NCBI GenBank assembly: GCA_037176885.1
Contig: JAWWNJ010000070.1
Coordinates: forward strand, 620,001-684,000
DNA length: 64,000 bases
Origin: Favolaschia claudopus
Taxonomy: Eukaryota; Basidiomycota; Agaricomycetes; Agaricales; Mycenaceae
Reading direction: 5' to 3'
Shown: one piece after another, positions 11,292 to 23,846 of the stretch
Layout of the letters: each line of letters opens with the position of its first letter
How positions within the stretch are numbered: position 1 is the stretch's first letter
Notes under the pieces: model-generated
Database searches by the model: none
What the model saw: the letters and a program-made list of their open reading frames with translations, nothing else
What the model was told of the DNA's origin: nothing
Made by a program: the position numbers and the translations under genes

Positions 11292-13009
11292 CTAATTTCC
11301 GGCCTTCCTCTTGTTCTTCTTCCTGCTCGGTTGCTCCACCGTCGACGCTCCGAAGGCGATATCAGACGAAAGGGAGTCTTCGTTCACGAGAGGAAGCGGG
11401 TCATCTAAGTAACACCCATTCAATGTCGCGACGGTAAGTCAGAAAAAAAAAACTATACCTTCCAAACTAGAAGGCCAACTAATAGAGTCGTCATCGTCGC
11501 GCATCGCGGCGTCTTGACCAATGGAAGCTTCTGCAAGACCGCCAACCAATGGTGCCGACTCTATCGCCTTGGACCTCAAAGAAAAATCGGTGAACTCAGG
11601 CGGAGGAGGAACAGCATTGGATACAGTCCCCTCAAAACCAGGAGGTACTAAAATGGCGCGTTTCTCCACAGGTAGGTTGGAATGGTCCAAAATCTTGATG
11701 CTATGCGCATTGATTTGGTAAATCTAGACGCCTGTATCAGAAGGGAAATACTCGGAAGCTTCATACGACGGGCGCACCTTCTTCTTTCGCGGGCGAGGCA
11801 CACCCTTCGAATCTACATCGTTCATGACGAATATATGAAAGGTCGCACTAACGAGAACCAAAGTTCCAGGGCGGAGTTTCTCGTAAAACTCCCAAGGAGG
11901 TACGAGAGCATCCTCCATTTCTCCAGGTTTGCGATCCACAGTAGCATCCCTCACATCGAGTTGGATTAACTTCGCTTTGACATGTCGAAAATAGTCCCCC
12001 CCATAATCAACGAGCAATCGCGGGTCATAGAATGCTCCCAGTCTGATATCGGAATCTAAGCGCGAGTCAGTCACATACATCTCAGTCTGATAAACACTGA
12101 CCACGGGGTTTAGATACGACGCTAGGCGTTCGGGCGGCAGAAGAAACGGTCACAGCTTTGTCGGCCTGACCCTCCAAAACTTCATCCAACTTGCGTTTCG
12201 TACGACGAGCGGCGGGCGCCACAGTTCCAGATGCGGCAGGTAACTGGAAATTCAATCAACAAGGGATGAATCAATAGCTGACGCTTACTCCGTATTTAGG
12301 CATCATATGCACGACGATTATGTCGTCGTCCGTGCCATCCGGGAGCGATCTCATCCAAGGTCGACTGATGTATTCCTGCAGGGCGCGTTAAAATCTCAAA
12401 TACACAGATCAAGATGGAAAGCATCTCACCTGCGCCGGAACCTCTCGACCCTCTATCTCAACTTCGTGATCGATAGCATCACGGAGCGGGATGGTTTGGT
12501 TATTGTAAAAATTAGCAAGGCGGACGGTAGCACATGTAGGCATCACGAGTGCCAGTACGTCCTTGACGGTTTTCTTCGTATCGTCAATCGGTTGAAACTA
12601 ACATAACGTAGGGTTAGCAGTAAAATCAGTTGACTCCTATACGCACCTTTTGTCCAACATAATAATTTCCTATCGCTCTCATCACAGTTCCTTCTGCGGG
12701 AGACGCTATTTCTCCGACGATGAGGGTTCGAAACTCAAAGCCGTTGGGATTGCGAAATTCAATGTTGGCTCCATAAGCAGGTTGAAACCTGGCGAAGTCG
12801 TCGGGACAATCAACATTCCCTAACGCGGACTTCCCCATAGCTTCCAAGTTATTTGCCAGTTCATCGTACAAGCCACACTCATTTCTTTGATCGAATACTA
12901 GAAACGATGAACAGAGGCCGAACCAACACAAAAAAGGCACTGTACCAGTCAAAGGAGAATTCGGTATGTCGTCCGCCCCGTATTGCTCTGCCATGGGTTT
13001 GCGATTCAC
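11292..13009 (-). CDS. Unknown protein with OB-fold-like stretch
   Basis: This is a multi-exon gene starting MNRKPMAEQYGADD at 13009. Readable joins include ...NSPLT|VFDQRNECG, GNYYVGQK|FQPIDDTKK, EVPAQ|EYISRPWMRS, MMPKYG|LPAASG, RPRKKK|IYQINAHSIK and SSLE|DDPLPLVNED; one join near 12100 is unresolved. The end is a basic tail, RKKNKRKAGN. Segments: an acidic/mixed N-terminal domain, a lysine-arginine linker (ARRTKRKLDEV) that could act as a nuclear signal, then LRPGTLVLVSATFHIFVM ... IYQINAHSIKIL, whose strand pattern resembles an OB-fold single-strand-DNA-binding protein. That resemblance is my inference. I recall similar proteins as multicopy in agaricomycete genomes but cannot check that here. 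It directly follows the Helitron Rep/helicase gene on the same strand. Confidence 0.5.
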
Positions 13010-13536
13010 GAAAAGGCAGTATCAGTCGCAGCTTAGTTGCGATGCAGAAACTCGAACGAGGGGCGCGATTTTATATGCTCTAAGACTCTGTCGAAACTCC
13101 GAGATAGATATTACTCGACGTAATTCTTTTTACATTTCTGTATCGAAGATCGGAGTCATATGGTTTTCGTCCAGCAGCACGAGTCAGAAAAGACAGGAAA
13201 AGGCCTAGTCATTTATCTGATAGCAATACACAGCCACCATGATTCGATGATCGACGCATTTATATTGGCACAAGCTGTCAATGCAATGATGACACCCGGA
13301 TCTACTGTAAGTCAGATTTTACGACGTATCGGGAATGTACCGGATACTGACCTCACGAATCAAAAGAGCACACCGCTAGCCAGTCATTACACATGACACG
13401 AAAGTGAGCCAACTTTCGGACGGAATGGAAACCTCCTTTGACGTGGCAGGACCAGCAAGCGGTCCCGTCCATGGATAGTAACGCGGTCGAATTAGCTCTG
13501 GAAGGACGCATCAAAAATCGTATACCATACAGCGAA
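13010..13536. other. Gap between Helitron gene and next gene
   Basis: No coding segment was seen apart from a possible short last exon of the helicase gene: a GTACGT donor overlaps its stop region near 13540. CTAG occurs at 13206 and 13374, but neither is preceded by A and followed by a hairpin, so no Helitron 3' terminus can be called. Confidence 0.35.
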
Positions 13537-16500
13537 TCAACGTACCGCATCATCCAAGTTCCTCCGCTGGCGCTTACGCGGACGAGAAGAGTCAGCAGCT
13601 CCAGCCTCAATAGAGGATCGAGAGAGACGATGTGCCGATGCGGGTATCGCCATAGAAGAGGTAGCTGAGACTGGGTTCCTCGCCATCGAAGCGCCGAAGG
13701 TACGAGCACAGGCTGGCGGAGCCTGACCCAGCGGGCGATCCAAATCTCGCCTGTCTGGAGCTCGGCGACTCGAAACGAACGCGATCAACCTGAGGCTCTC
13801 CGACTGTTTTTTTCGGAGCCTGGTCCACGGATCTTCCGGCACCACATTCTCGTCTTCGGACTCAGAGGCGGCCTTTTCCTCATCACTGGCCGGAAACCTG
13901 CTTCGGATCTCCGAAGCAGCAGCCTCGGCTTCAGCAGCTGTCCCGTGTCGTACCTTAGTACGGAGAGCTAGCAGTTCTAGTCTTTTCGTTTCGACCCGCA
14001 GATCCTCCGATGTACGACACATTATCTTCTCCTGCGAAAAAAGACCGACAATTAACAGACCCTGTAGAGAAGTGACTCTCGAGAGCATAACGTAAGGAGA
14101 TTCAGTGCCTTTGCAGTCAGATAGATTGACTACCGTCGTGGTCAGAGTCTTGCCCTGAGACTTGTAAGCAGTCATCGCAAAACCCGGCTGCACCGGCAGT
14201 TGAGTACGTCGCACCGTACACTTGTGGTGTGTATACGGATGCTCTATTTGGAAAGATGTAGTATCACGGAGAGCCACGACGTGATGATTCGGCAAACCAG
14301 GCACGACATTCTCGCTTGTATCCTCACACTCAATAACACAAGATATAGCATGCCTGTTACCTTCTTCGTCGAGAGTATATCTTATACTTTTCAAGGCGCC
14401 GAACGAACCGTTCACTACACCGCCCGGAACGTCAAAATTTTGTGTTATCGTGACCGGCATGCCGATAACGAGAGGGATTCTGCCCATACGTTGATTAGTT
14501 TTCCCAGTGTCTAATCGTAACAATCTATCAGACAATGTGCCAGCAGTAATACGCTGTTTTCCCACAGAGTCCTCGGTATAGTACCAGTGAAGAGCTCGGC
14601 CTGATCTACGAGCAAACTCCTGTGCTGCCCTGCAATTCAAGTGATCTTTCATCCCGTTTTCATTCACAATCAGCGGAGTTCTGCACCAAGGATCCTTCGC
14701 CCAGTCAACTTCAACATTTTCCAGCAGACGACCATTCAACAAATGAAAATCCGCAACTGTACAGCGTCCGTAACGCAAGCGATTCAACAGATTCAAAAAT
14801 GAAGCATTTTCCGGGCCCGACTGGCGTTTAATCTCAGTTAATAAAACAACGGTCTTAATACTGAGCCATAAGAGTTTACCGCAGATGTTCTTTTGACCAA
14901 GTTCAGTTGACGCACTCGCAGCCTTGATACCAGAAGATTTCTTCTTTTTATGAGCGGACTCCCGCTCAATGTGTGCGTACAATTTAGTCTGACGTACGGG
15001 AGGTAACTGATAAAAGTCACCAGCAAATATCACATTAACACCCCCAAAAGCGGAGGTAGCGTTCCCCTTTGCTGCGCATAATGCCTCGTTAATATTGTAC
15101 ATCAACAGACACCCCACCATTGAGATTTCATCAACGAACAAATAATCGACACCCTCCCACATTGCCATCAAGTCTCTCAAGCCCTTTCCAGACCTGGCAC
15201 CACGGCCTTGACCCATACCTAACGCCGCATGCAAGGTCATTCCAGTAATATTACGCGCCGCAACACCAGTGTAAGACGACAATCGAAAGCGCCTAGATTC
15301 TCCGCGAGCATCAAAAAAGGCTTTGAGCGCATCGATCACACGCGACTTGCCAGTTCCCCCAGGACCACCAAGATACATTCGCAGCGGCTCGGCCTTACGA
15401 TCCAAGCTATGACGAGCGACAAGTTCGAATGCCCTCCGCTGTTCTGTATTCAAGGTGAAGTCAGATATCACCCTCTCAATGATCAAATCTGTATCTGACA
15501 CTGGCGCGTTTACCACGGTGGAAGAGACAGCCGAAGAAACAGACATGGCGTCTACGCCGGACGATACAGCGGGAGGGACATAGCCAGGCTGGACACCCAT
15601 GCCATCGAACTCAGCTGGTAAAGTCGGAAGCGCCTTTCGAAAAATAGAGCCATCTTGAAGCACGGGCGTCGGTAAAACGGTTGACACTGAAGTAGAAGAT
15701 TCAGGGACGACGTTGCTGGTACTCGCAGCCACTTTCTTCCACTCGCCTCTACGTTCCTCATAATTCTTCTCCCAGCGCTGTTCCAACTCCAACTCACCGT
15801 CAAAAACGAGTGCATGACCAGATTCAAAGTCACTATCATGAGCAACAGGCTCGTTTCGACCATCAACCGGGTTACTGTCAGCAAACATTCCGCTAACTGT
15901 CAGAGCTCGTACGGCGGCTAACACGCGCTGTTCTCCCTGGCTTCGCCTGTTAGAATAACATTCGTCGACAGAATCCAAGTGTGCCACAATGTCAGACTCT
16001 TCATAACCACCAAGATCTTCTTCTGCAGAACGACGGCCGACTTTTAGAGTGCCCCTCTCTCCCAACTTGCGATCCTTTCGCCGAGCGAAGTGGCTGTCTC
16101 TGCTATCCCTGCACTCATGCAAGAGCTGCATGTTTTTGATGATATCCAATATTCTAGGCGAGCAAGTGCGAAGAAAATCGTCATAGGCTTCGGTCCATGA
16201 CTGCTCTGACGATATTAGATCTGCGCAACGCCGCCATGGCTTGAAAAGGATAAGCATTAACCGAGCATGCTTATGGACGGATTCTGTCTTATCACAACGG
16301 GGTAACGACGGCCCAATCGGAACAGGCACTTTGCGATCGAAGAGAGACAGGACTCGGAGATAATGTGTGGCGTCCTCCAAATGATCTTCCTGAAAACGAA
16401 TACGTGGTCGTTTAAAGCCCGCCCACTGTAGGATAGAACCACAACTCCCGTTATCCCAGGTCTCTTCAGCGGAAAACTCGTCAGACTCAGAGGGACGTGC

Positions 16501-19500
16501 AGATTGATCAGCTTTATCTCCCAACTCGGTCGTCTTGCAATCCGCTCGACGGGCTCTGGGAATCCGAATCTTCTCTACCTGAGCTACAAAATCCCAGATA
16601 CATACATCGTCCAAAGCCCGCCCGCGACACTGGTAATCCCTCGCCTGATTTGCAGTAGGTGTAAACTTACCGTCGACTCCAAGTTTCAAAGTAATCTCGT
16701 CGTCCATCGTGTCCATCTCGCCAGAGTTTGGTCCAGGTTCAGCGCCAGGCAACACAGGAACTGCTTCATCGACTCGATCAGACACTTGGTCAGAATTTTG
16801 GTCCTCACATCTGAGCTCGGTAACTCCTTCATCAGCGGGTGGATCGACTTCAGAGTCGGTTCGGAGTGCGCTCGATTCGACTACCGCGTTATAACACTCT
16901 GCACTAGGCCTCTCTGCGTTGATGAAACTCTCAAGCGACGGCCAATAAACATTAGCATATTCGTGGCTCGTAAAATGGTCCCCGAAACCTAGGAGATAAG
17001 AAGCGACCTGCTGGGCGCTCAGTTCCTGTTGTGCTATCATAGCATGAGCACATTTCTGCAGCAATTTCTTCGCTCGAACCGTATATTCGTCAGCTTCTGG
17101 ATCGTATTCTCCAAGTTTACTAGCAGCATGTTCCAAAGCGGCGTACGCGACGTGAGTCTTAAGTTGGGTCTTTGTTATATAATCAGTGATATAATGCATA
17201 ACAGCCTTCGCGTCCACACCAGAGGATATAAACTTTATGTCCATATTACAGCGTATGCTTTCTAAAATCGTTGCATTGAACTGATTAACCATTCCATCCA
17301 AACACCGTAATTGGAAAGCGCCTGTTTCCGGATCAAAGACACTGATAGGTCTTGCGTTGGATTCATGCATATCAAACCGACATTCTTTCTCATAACCGGG
17401 CCCTTTCCAATACTTATAACACGTGGGTCGATGTCCATGCACTTGACAAACGCGGGCTAACTCACAAAAATCTTTAGTTCGCGCATCTTCCAGATCTTGT
17501 GGTGGGACCAAATCCTCGGGAGGTCCTCTAGTGGAGCACGGATTGTACTGCGAAAGCGGAACTTGCAAATCAGGTCTGACGTCCTCGGGGACGGAGGTAG
17601 ATATCACATCTTCCAAAAAGGTTATTAACCGGCGCTGAAACTCGACATTACCCCCGTTCTCCAGGGCCCGCGACTTGAGCTCATTAGGATTCAGTCCGCC
17701 CTCTACCCATACCAGCATATGGCAATGCAAAGTACCACGACCCTGAGCTTCAACGCACCCATAGTACGCGCTGACAACACCAAGAATACCTCCATCCATA
17801 TCCATGTGAGTGGGATCATATCCTAGGGCCGCGATAAACGCTTTTATGTAAATATTGAAGAACTGAGCAGCCACTACGGGATTCTTAGCGATGAGAATGG
17901 GCTGGTTGGGCCTAGTTTTCATGTCCATATCAGTAAGCTTGTCGATGTCAATCTCCTCCCCCGCGAGAAATCTAACTAAAGGGTTATGCACGTCCGCAGG
18001 ATTAATCGTTATATAAAAGCTGGGAAGACCCTTCTCGAGCATCAATCCTCTTATTTCGTTTCGCATGACCAACTTCGATTGAGGAGACCCATAAACACCG
18101 GCATTGATTAAATTTACCTCTTTCATCAACGCTAAAACCTTCCGTTCGTCTTCATTGTTAACCGTTACCATATCGCCCTCGCTGACTCGTTCTGAAACAG
18201 TGTGAATCGCAACAGGAGACACAGTAGCGAATCGGGCTGCGACTGAATCAAAATTTTTGCGCTTCACTTTGAAACTGGTACGTTGTAGAAGGCGTCTGCG
18301 CTGCAACATATTAAACACAGTGAAGAGAAAAGAATAATGCTCTTGAAACCGCCTATCCGACAAGCTAAAGAAATGTTTCACATGGGCCTCAAATCCAATA
18401 GGCGTCCTTCTAGACGGATCTTCGGGACCACCGATACCATACGGGAACAAGGTGGGGTATATAAGGGGAAGTAAATCAGGATTATTGAATTCGTTCACCG
18501 GTTCAGGGTCGTGCGGGACGCCAATATAATTCGACCCAGGCTTTTTAAGATGATTAGAAGCGGCTAGGCGGAGCGTACGCGACGGTTCGTGACCAGAAAC
18601 ATCTGTCACTATCACACTCTGAAAAGTAACAGGATTTGGAATCGGGGGGCCAACCATACCTCGCATTCGATCCAATGCAACACTAGGAGGAACCGAAGGA
18701 AGAGGGTCTGACGAGGCACTGGTCTGTCCTGCATTATCGAGGTCCATCTGATCGAGTGGAGGCTCATTGGCAGAACATGGAGCGTACGACGATGTAGTGG
18801 ACTCTATCCCGTCCGAAGGAATCACATGCTCAATGTGAAACGGTATGTCTACGAGGTCACCCTGGCCTGCAAATACGGAATGATCGATAGTAACCTCTTT
18901 ATACAGACGATTGTGAGCAACCAGCCAATCCAGAGCTCTCATAACCCGCTCTTTGCGCACAACCAGAGGCTTGGCGTTTTCTCGAAGCCATTCAGCTGTA
19001 GGAGGCTTTGACCCGATGAAAAGAACGCAGATGGGTGTGGTGATATCTGCGATGGATGGGGGCAATGTAGACACAATGACAGATGGACGCTGAGGATAGA
19101 CTATGATATGTCCTTTGAAACCACGCTGTACATTCGCAAAACCTTTGTCTTCCTCCTCCTGCATTTGAATGATCCAACACTTAGCACGGCAACGAGCAAT
19201 CATAGCCTCCTCGACAACAGATAAGTCCTTCAATTCAGACGGAACGTCACCCAAAAAGTTTTTATTTGCTATAGAAAGACGAGGAACAATGCCTCGGACC
19301 AACTCAGACTTACAATCTTTACACAAAGTCAAGTTGGCGGCGCCTGTCTCGTCTCCAAAGCCTATACAGTCAGGATCAACTAATAAGCTAGCGTACGAAC
19401 CAGAGGTCATGGGCATTTCAGGTGGGATGACATCCGGATCCAGCCAACTACTACAAGAGGCGTCACTCTCCATATCAGAGTCAGAACCCGCAACTGATAC

Positions 19501-21465
19501 CTGTTCATCGTCTAGATGCAAGTCGTCTTCCCCGTCAACTCGGTCCTCGTCACCATGGTGTGAACTAGCTTCATCGCGGTATGTGCGTCCTTCCGACCCG
19601 CCACTGGCAACGTCATCCGATCTCGAGGAGTGCCTCAACAAATCAGGTCTCCTCAACAAGTCAAAGTCTATGGCGTCGAAATCGATGAAGGTCCTCGAAG
19701 CGACAGGACAGCGTTCAGCGCAACATCCACAGACGAAGGTCTCCAAACTGGCCCTAGATATATAATCAGCAAAAATCTGTTTGAAGCGCTCTTTTTTCTC
19801 AGGAGGAATCAACCTAGGCCATGCAGCTTTTACATCGGCGCTCGCTCGATCTCTGGCTCTCATTTTCTCGTCCGCCTTAAGTTGCCGCGCAGATCTTTCG
19901 AAAAACGATCGACCGGAATGAGATCCAGGAATATTTTGAAATTCGCTGACTTTCCCTTTATTGATCAGACGAATATAATTCCGCAAAGAATTACGCAGGC
20001 TAGCGACGCCGTCGGATGCGGACCAAGGAATACCGTGCACACTCATTATCCTGCGGCAAAGCTTTTTGGACATGCGCGGCACCAGATACGACAACATCTG
20101 CACTTGCATTGCATCTCGCAAATCTTGGGCCGACGCGGAAGCGGGTGGACCGGAGGGAAAAAGTTGATCAAAGGCGGAGGCACAGGCAATGGAATGGTTT
20201 GGGTGAGACTGAATAGCACAGGCGCCCGACGACATATGTAGCACCAAAGCGCGTCGTAAACCCTCGGACGTCGCATTGTGGAAAGATAGACGATGCAGAC
20301 TAGCAAAAGACGATAGCATCGGAGCAGTCATGTATTCGACATTATCAAAAAAACTCTGGCTAGGATGCTGCCCAGAAAATTCGGATACAAAAGCGCGTTG
20401 TTTTTGATAAAGAAACGATCTTGCGCGCAAGGCCAGATCATCGGATGTCAAGTGTTCATCGCATCCTGCTTCAAAACCCAAAGCAGCAGCGCACACCAAC
20501 AAAGCTCGCAGATCGACGGCGGGAGAGGAAAGCAGGAAAGTGAGAGAGAAAAATGCCTGCTCCAACGCATCAGAACATTCCCGGGCGACAGCCGAACATC
20601 CACTGTTGTGCGACACAGCCGAACCAGTACACATCCCGAGCAAAATATGATTCAAAATCGCGAGACGACACTCGGAAACCGAGCTGAAAAGCGTCTTATC
20701 GATACCATGAGCTTTCAGAAGCGAGAAATGGAAATCTAATGAAGCATCAAGATATACATTGCTGGAGCTACATAACATACACCGTAAGAGTTCGAATCCA
20801 GACAAAGTTTCAGGATAGTAGCTATCAACAACTTCACATTCTATACGAGACGATCCGGCGCATTGCGAAAGGTCTGAATCACCAGCACCACCGGCGCTAA
20901 GAGAAACTACGGGGCCACCGGTCCCGGAAAATGCAGCACCACCGGCACTGGGATAGACTTTGGCACCACCGGCACCAGGAAAAACAGCACCACCGGCACT
21001 GAGGAGCTGAGCACCACCGGCACTCGAGCAAGATGGGAGTTCGACCGAATCAGTTCCACAGAAGGCAAGGCCGCCGCGCACAGCAGCCTCGCTTCGTGAA
21101 AGTGACGCTTGAATCATTCAGAAACGGTTACAAATCGGAGGAAAAGACTCACGAGTCGACAGGAAAAATCCTGCAGCGTCAAACCCTGGCTGCAGGGCCC
21201 AGCCAGATTCCGCGAGCAATTCGCTCATGAGGGAGTTCCAGTCCAACCCCAACGAAACGTCGATCGCGGAAGGAGACTCGTCGACAACGGGGCGGACGAC
21301 AACGGTGAAAAAGCCGTGAGTGGCGGTGTAGACCGTGAGCGGAACCCATGGCGGAATGGCGTTGAGAGCAAACAGCTGAGAAAGAAATCCCCGAGAAAAC
21401 AACGTATAAGAACAAGTAGTGGACGTGAAGGACGACGGCGAGCGACCGTTAACGGTGAGGGACAT
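13537..21465 (-). CDS. Helitron Rep/helicase (RepHel)
   Basis: This is the rolling-circle transposase of a Helitron, about 2627 residues. Exon 1 (21465-21153, starting MSLTVNGRSP) joins exon 2 (21107-13537) across a 45 bp intron with GTGAGT donor. An alanine-glycine repeat near residue 140 is followed by Cys-rich segments (CGCCAERCP, LCKDCKS) and the Helitron-like N-terminal domain. The Rep nuclease has the HUH-type motif GRGTLHCHMLVW (about residue 1230) and the two-tyrosine motif HYITDYITK (about 1410). The PIF1-type helicase has GGPGGTGKS (about 2021), FVDEISMVG, GDFYQLPPV and near the end TAYKSQGKTL ... YVMLSRVTS. No internal stop or frameshift interrupts the long exon, so the element may be active or recently active. 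Neither end (5' TC, 3' hairpin-CTRR) could be located. Confidence 0.93.
13537..21465 (-). mobile_element. Helitron, autonomous-type (ends unresolved)
   Basis: Called from the complete RepHel gene. The listed limits are those of the gene. The true element must extend upstream of 21465 and downstream of 13537, possibly including some of the minus-strand genes at 0.3-13 kb. Confidence 0.75.
20882..21030. repeat. Coding minisatellite (~30 bp unit) in RepHel
   Basis: Five to six imperfect copies of a unit containing CACCACCGGCAC (plus strand) encode the repeated SAGGA/GTGGP segments near the N-terminus of the Helitron protein. Unit length is a multiple of three, so the frame is kept. Confidence 0.75.
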
Positions 21466-21812
21466 GATGGTGGAAGGGAAGATAGAGTGGTAGCTGGGCA
21501 AGCACCAACCAAGTGTACACAAGTCACGACGTGAAGCAGTAATGACTCGAAGGAACGGGCGGAACTAGTCAAAAAAAAAGCGAGTCATAGAGCAGATAGT
21601 AACGTGACCGCGTCGCATGGGAAGAAAAGGGAACGGAAAAGGAAATTTGTGATGCTAAAAGGCGGCGCGGGACCGGGCCGCTTTTTTCTGATGGCGAGCT
21701 ACCCAAAACCCACTAAGGATAGTGGGAATCGAGTCAGAAGACCATGTTACGTCCTGTTACACTCGTGTTGCCGAACCAACCCCCTCTCCTTCAACCTGGT
21801 CCAACCACCATC
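21466..21812. other. Divergent intergenic region, Helitron / F-box gene
   Basis: A 347 bp gap between divergent starts. The Helitron 5' end would be expected at or beyond this stretch, but no clear terminal signature with flanking A/T was identified. Confidence 0.35.
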
Positions 21813-23309
21813 ATGTCTTTGCCTCCAGCTCACATCTCGATCCTCGATTTACCATTCGAGCTCATTTCCCTTGTTTTTATTCTTTGTCTGCCCATTCGTC
21901 GACGCGTCCGGCCCCATCCAGAGCGTCCTCCGCTCAATCTTGCTGGCGTATGTTCGCGATGGCGAGCGATTGCCTTGGCGATTCCAGAATTATGGACTTC
22001 AATGTTGATTGAGTTCGATGAGCTTGTTCTGTATGAAGAAATATCACGGCTCTTCGATCCTTCACTAGCCGCCCCGCCGGTTCATCCAACGGCACTTCTT
22101 ATGAATGCCTGGTTTGCACGCTCGGCAGGGTACCCGCTTTCAATTTCGCTCAACTGCGTCGAGAATAGCTTCATTCCGCATGGAGTATTGGATACCATGG
22201 CGCTATATCAAACTCAGTGGGGGCGCATTGAACTCAACGTACCAGAGGCCGATCTTTCCGCGCTCGATCGAATAGCTTTTGGTCCGTTCCCTCTTCTTGA
22301 GACGCTTTCGACACATATCACGGACACCGAGGAACTTTCATACCTCGTCGACTTCAACTCGGAGTTCATTCGACATTCCCCCCGGTTAAAAGCGCTCGAC
22401 CTCTCAGAATACGCTCTCACGCTGACTTCTCTGCGTACTGTGACGTGGGCTCCTCGCAATCTAACTGCACTACAGTTGCGCTGCGATGCCACCCGGGACC
22501 CGGTTCCTGCCACGGAAGGACCATTTTCGGTCCTGTTAGAACACTTTCCCGGCCTCCTCCATCTCGACATTTTCGTCGATTACTTCACCCGAGAGTTACC
22601 AGTCGAAAGGCTGTCGACACCATTACAGACCCTGATGCTCAACGACGACGCTATGTTAGATTACCTCTGCGCGCCGACTCTCCAGTATCTCCACGTCCTC
22701 GCTATAATGACAACCACTCCCCTCCTGACATTCCTCGCCCAGTCCCAATGCCGACTTTCCACATTGAGCATCAGCGTCGACTTCCGTATTTCCAACGATG
22801 ACTGGCGCGCCGTCCTCGCCGCGCTGCCCGATCTTAGAACCCTGCTTCTCAGACTTCCACAATCCTCGCCTGTGATGCAGAGCTGCAACACATTGTTGGG
22901 CGGCGCTGCGAGCGATCTGGTTCCCAACTTGCAGACTCTCGTGATGTCCCAAGATCTCACCGACTCTGATCCCTTTCCATACACGCAATGGATTGAGCTT
23001 CTGCGAACGAGAAACGACGCCATCCTGTACGCAGATCTGTTCGTGCGCAGCTGGCAGCCGCCACTACCAGAAATTAACACGCAACTCGCCGATCTCGCCG
23101 CGATACAAGTTCGGATTTTTTTCGAAACGAGTCCCGCGCGAGATTATACGGAGGATGTCCACGGTGATCTTGGTATGATAATGCTGCGTCTGTTTTGCAT
23201 TGGTTTAGTGGATGATTTGTTCTGTCCAGATTTCGCCTTCTTTTCGGGACCGCATTTTAGGGATCTGCAACCGGGAGATATCTATCCGTACTATTTCTCC
23301 TCATTTTGA
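21813..23309 (+). CDS. F-box protein with LRR-like C-terminus
   Basis: A single uninterrupted frame of about 498 residues. The N-terminal F-box reads ISILDLPFELISLVFILCLP, then PPLNLAGVCSRWRAIALAIP and ELWTSM, the usual agaricomycete F-box arrangement (LPxEL...VCxxWRxIAL..P.LW). The rest consists of loosely repeating leucine-rich segments such as FPLLETLSTHI, SPRLKALDLSEYAL, FPGLLHLDIFV and VPNLQTLVMSQ, typical of the substrate-recruiting part of SCF ubiquitin ligases. Start chosen at MSLPPAHISI, just before the F-box; an in-frame ATG at 21744 would add 23 residues without domain content. Such genes are numerous in mushrooms, so no particular target can be inferred. It diverges from the Helitron gene. 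Confidence 0.85.
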   Translation: MSLPPAHISILDLPFELISLVFILCLPIRRRVRPHPERPPLNLAGVCSRWRAIALAIPELWTSMLIEFDELVLYEEISRLFDPSLAAPPVHPTALLMNAWFARSAGYPLSISLNCVENSFIPHGVLDTMALYQTQWGRIELNVPEADLSALDRIAFGPFPLLETLSTHITDTEELSYLVDFNSEFIRHSPRLKALDLSEYALTLTSLRTVTWAPRNLTALQLRCDATRDPVPATEGPFSVLLEHFPGLLHLDIFVDYFTRELPVERLSTPLQTLMLNDDAMLDYLCAPTLQYLHVLAIMTTTPLLTFLAQSQCRLSTLSISVDFRISNDDWRAVLAALPDLRTLLLRLPQSSPVMQSCNTLLGGAASDLVPNLQTLVMSQDLTDSDPFPYTQWIELLRTRNDAILYADLFVRSWQPPLPEINTQLADLAAIQVRIFFETSPARDYTEDVHGDLGMIMLRLFCIGLVDDLFCPDFAFFSGPHFRDLQPGDIYPYYFSSF

Positions 23310-23846
23310 AATACTTCCTCCACGGTGGAATGTGAACCCGTGTCAATGAAGAGGATGGAACACTCGAGAGTCGATAATGCAATATTTACGTTTTTGATTT
23401 GTGACATGACAAGGACGCCCACATAGATTGAACATTTCAAGGTCTTAGGTAGAAGTGGGATATACACGCGGTTTTTCATGACTTGAAGTTCCATCTCAAC
23501 ATAATTGTCAACTGCAAGGACAGGCAGAGAGCGCACGGTGCGCGTCGAATTTCAATTCTTGAAATGTGATATTTCTCCTTCGACTCTCTCGTTCAATTAG
23601 GGTCTCTGCCTCTGGGCGGCATCGACTTATACACTTTCTGTGACCATTCTCGAGTCCCATGTTCAGCACATTCAAATTGATTTGTGTCATTTTTCGCAGC
23701 TGGCTCCGCGGAAGGAATCAGAAAGGATCCCTGGGGTTGTCCCATCTCGTTGTAAAAGAAGAGATTTTGTTCGAATCATATATGTCTGCTCAGGGCCTTT
23801 ACCAAATTACGCTATTCATGCGTCAGATTTTCTTAACTCGTCCACA
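23310..23846. other. Intergenic, 0.5 kb
   Basis: 3' flank of the F-box gene and upstream region of the Zn2Cys6 gene. No repeat or RNA gene was seen. Confidence 0.35.

Noticed and set aside
13200..13380. CTAG at 13206 or 13374 as the Helitron 3' end
   Set aside because: Neither has the preceding A (plus strand) and a GC-rich hairpin about 10 bp inside.
21118..21522. Separate 134-codon gene upstream of the Helitron gene
   Set aside because: It reads directly into the RepHel frame through a good 45 bp intron, so it was merged as exon 1 from the ATG at 21465.
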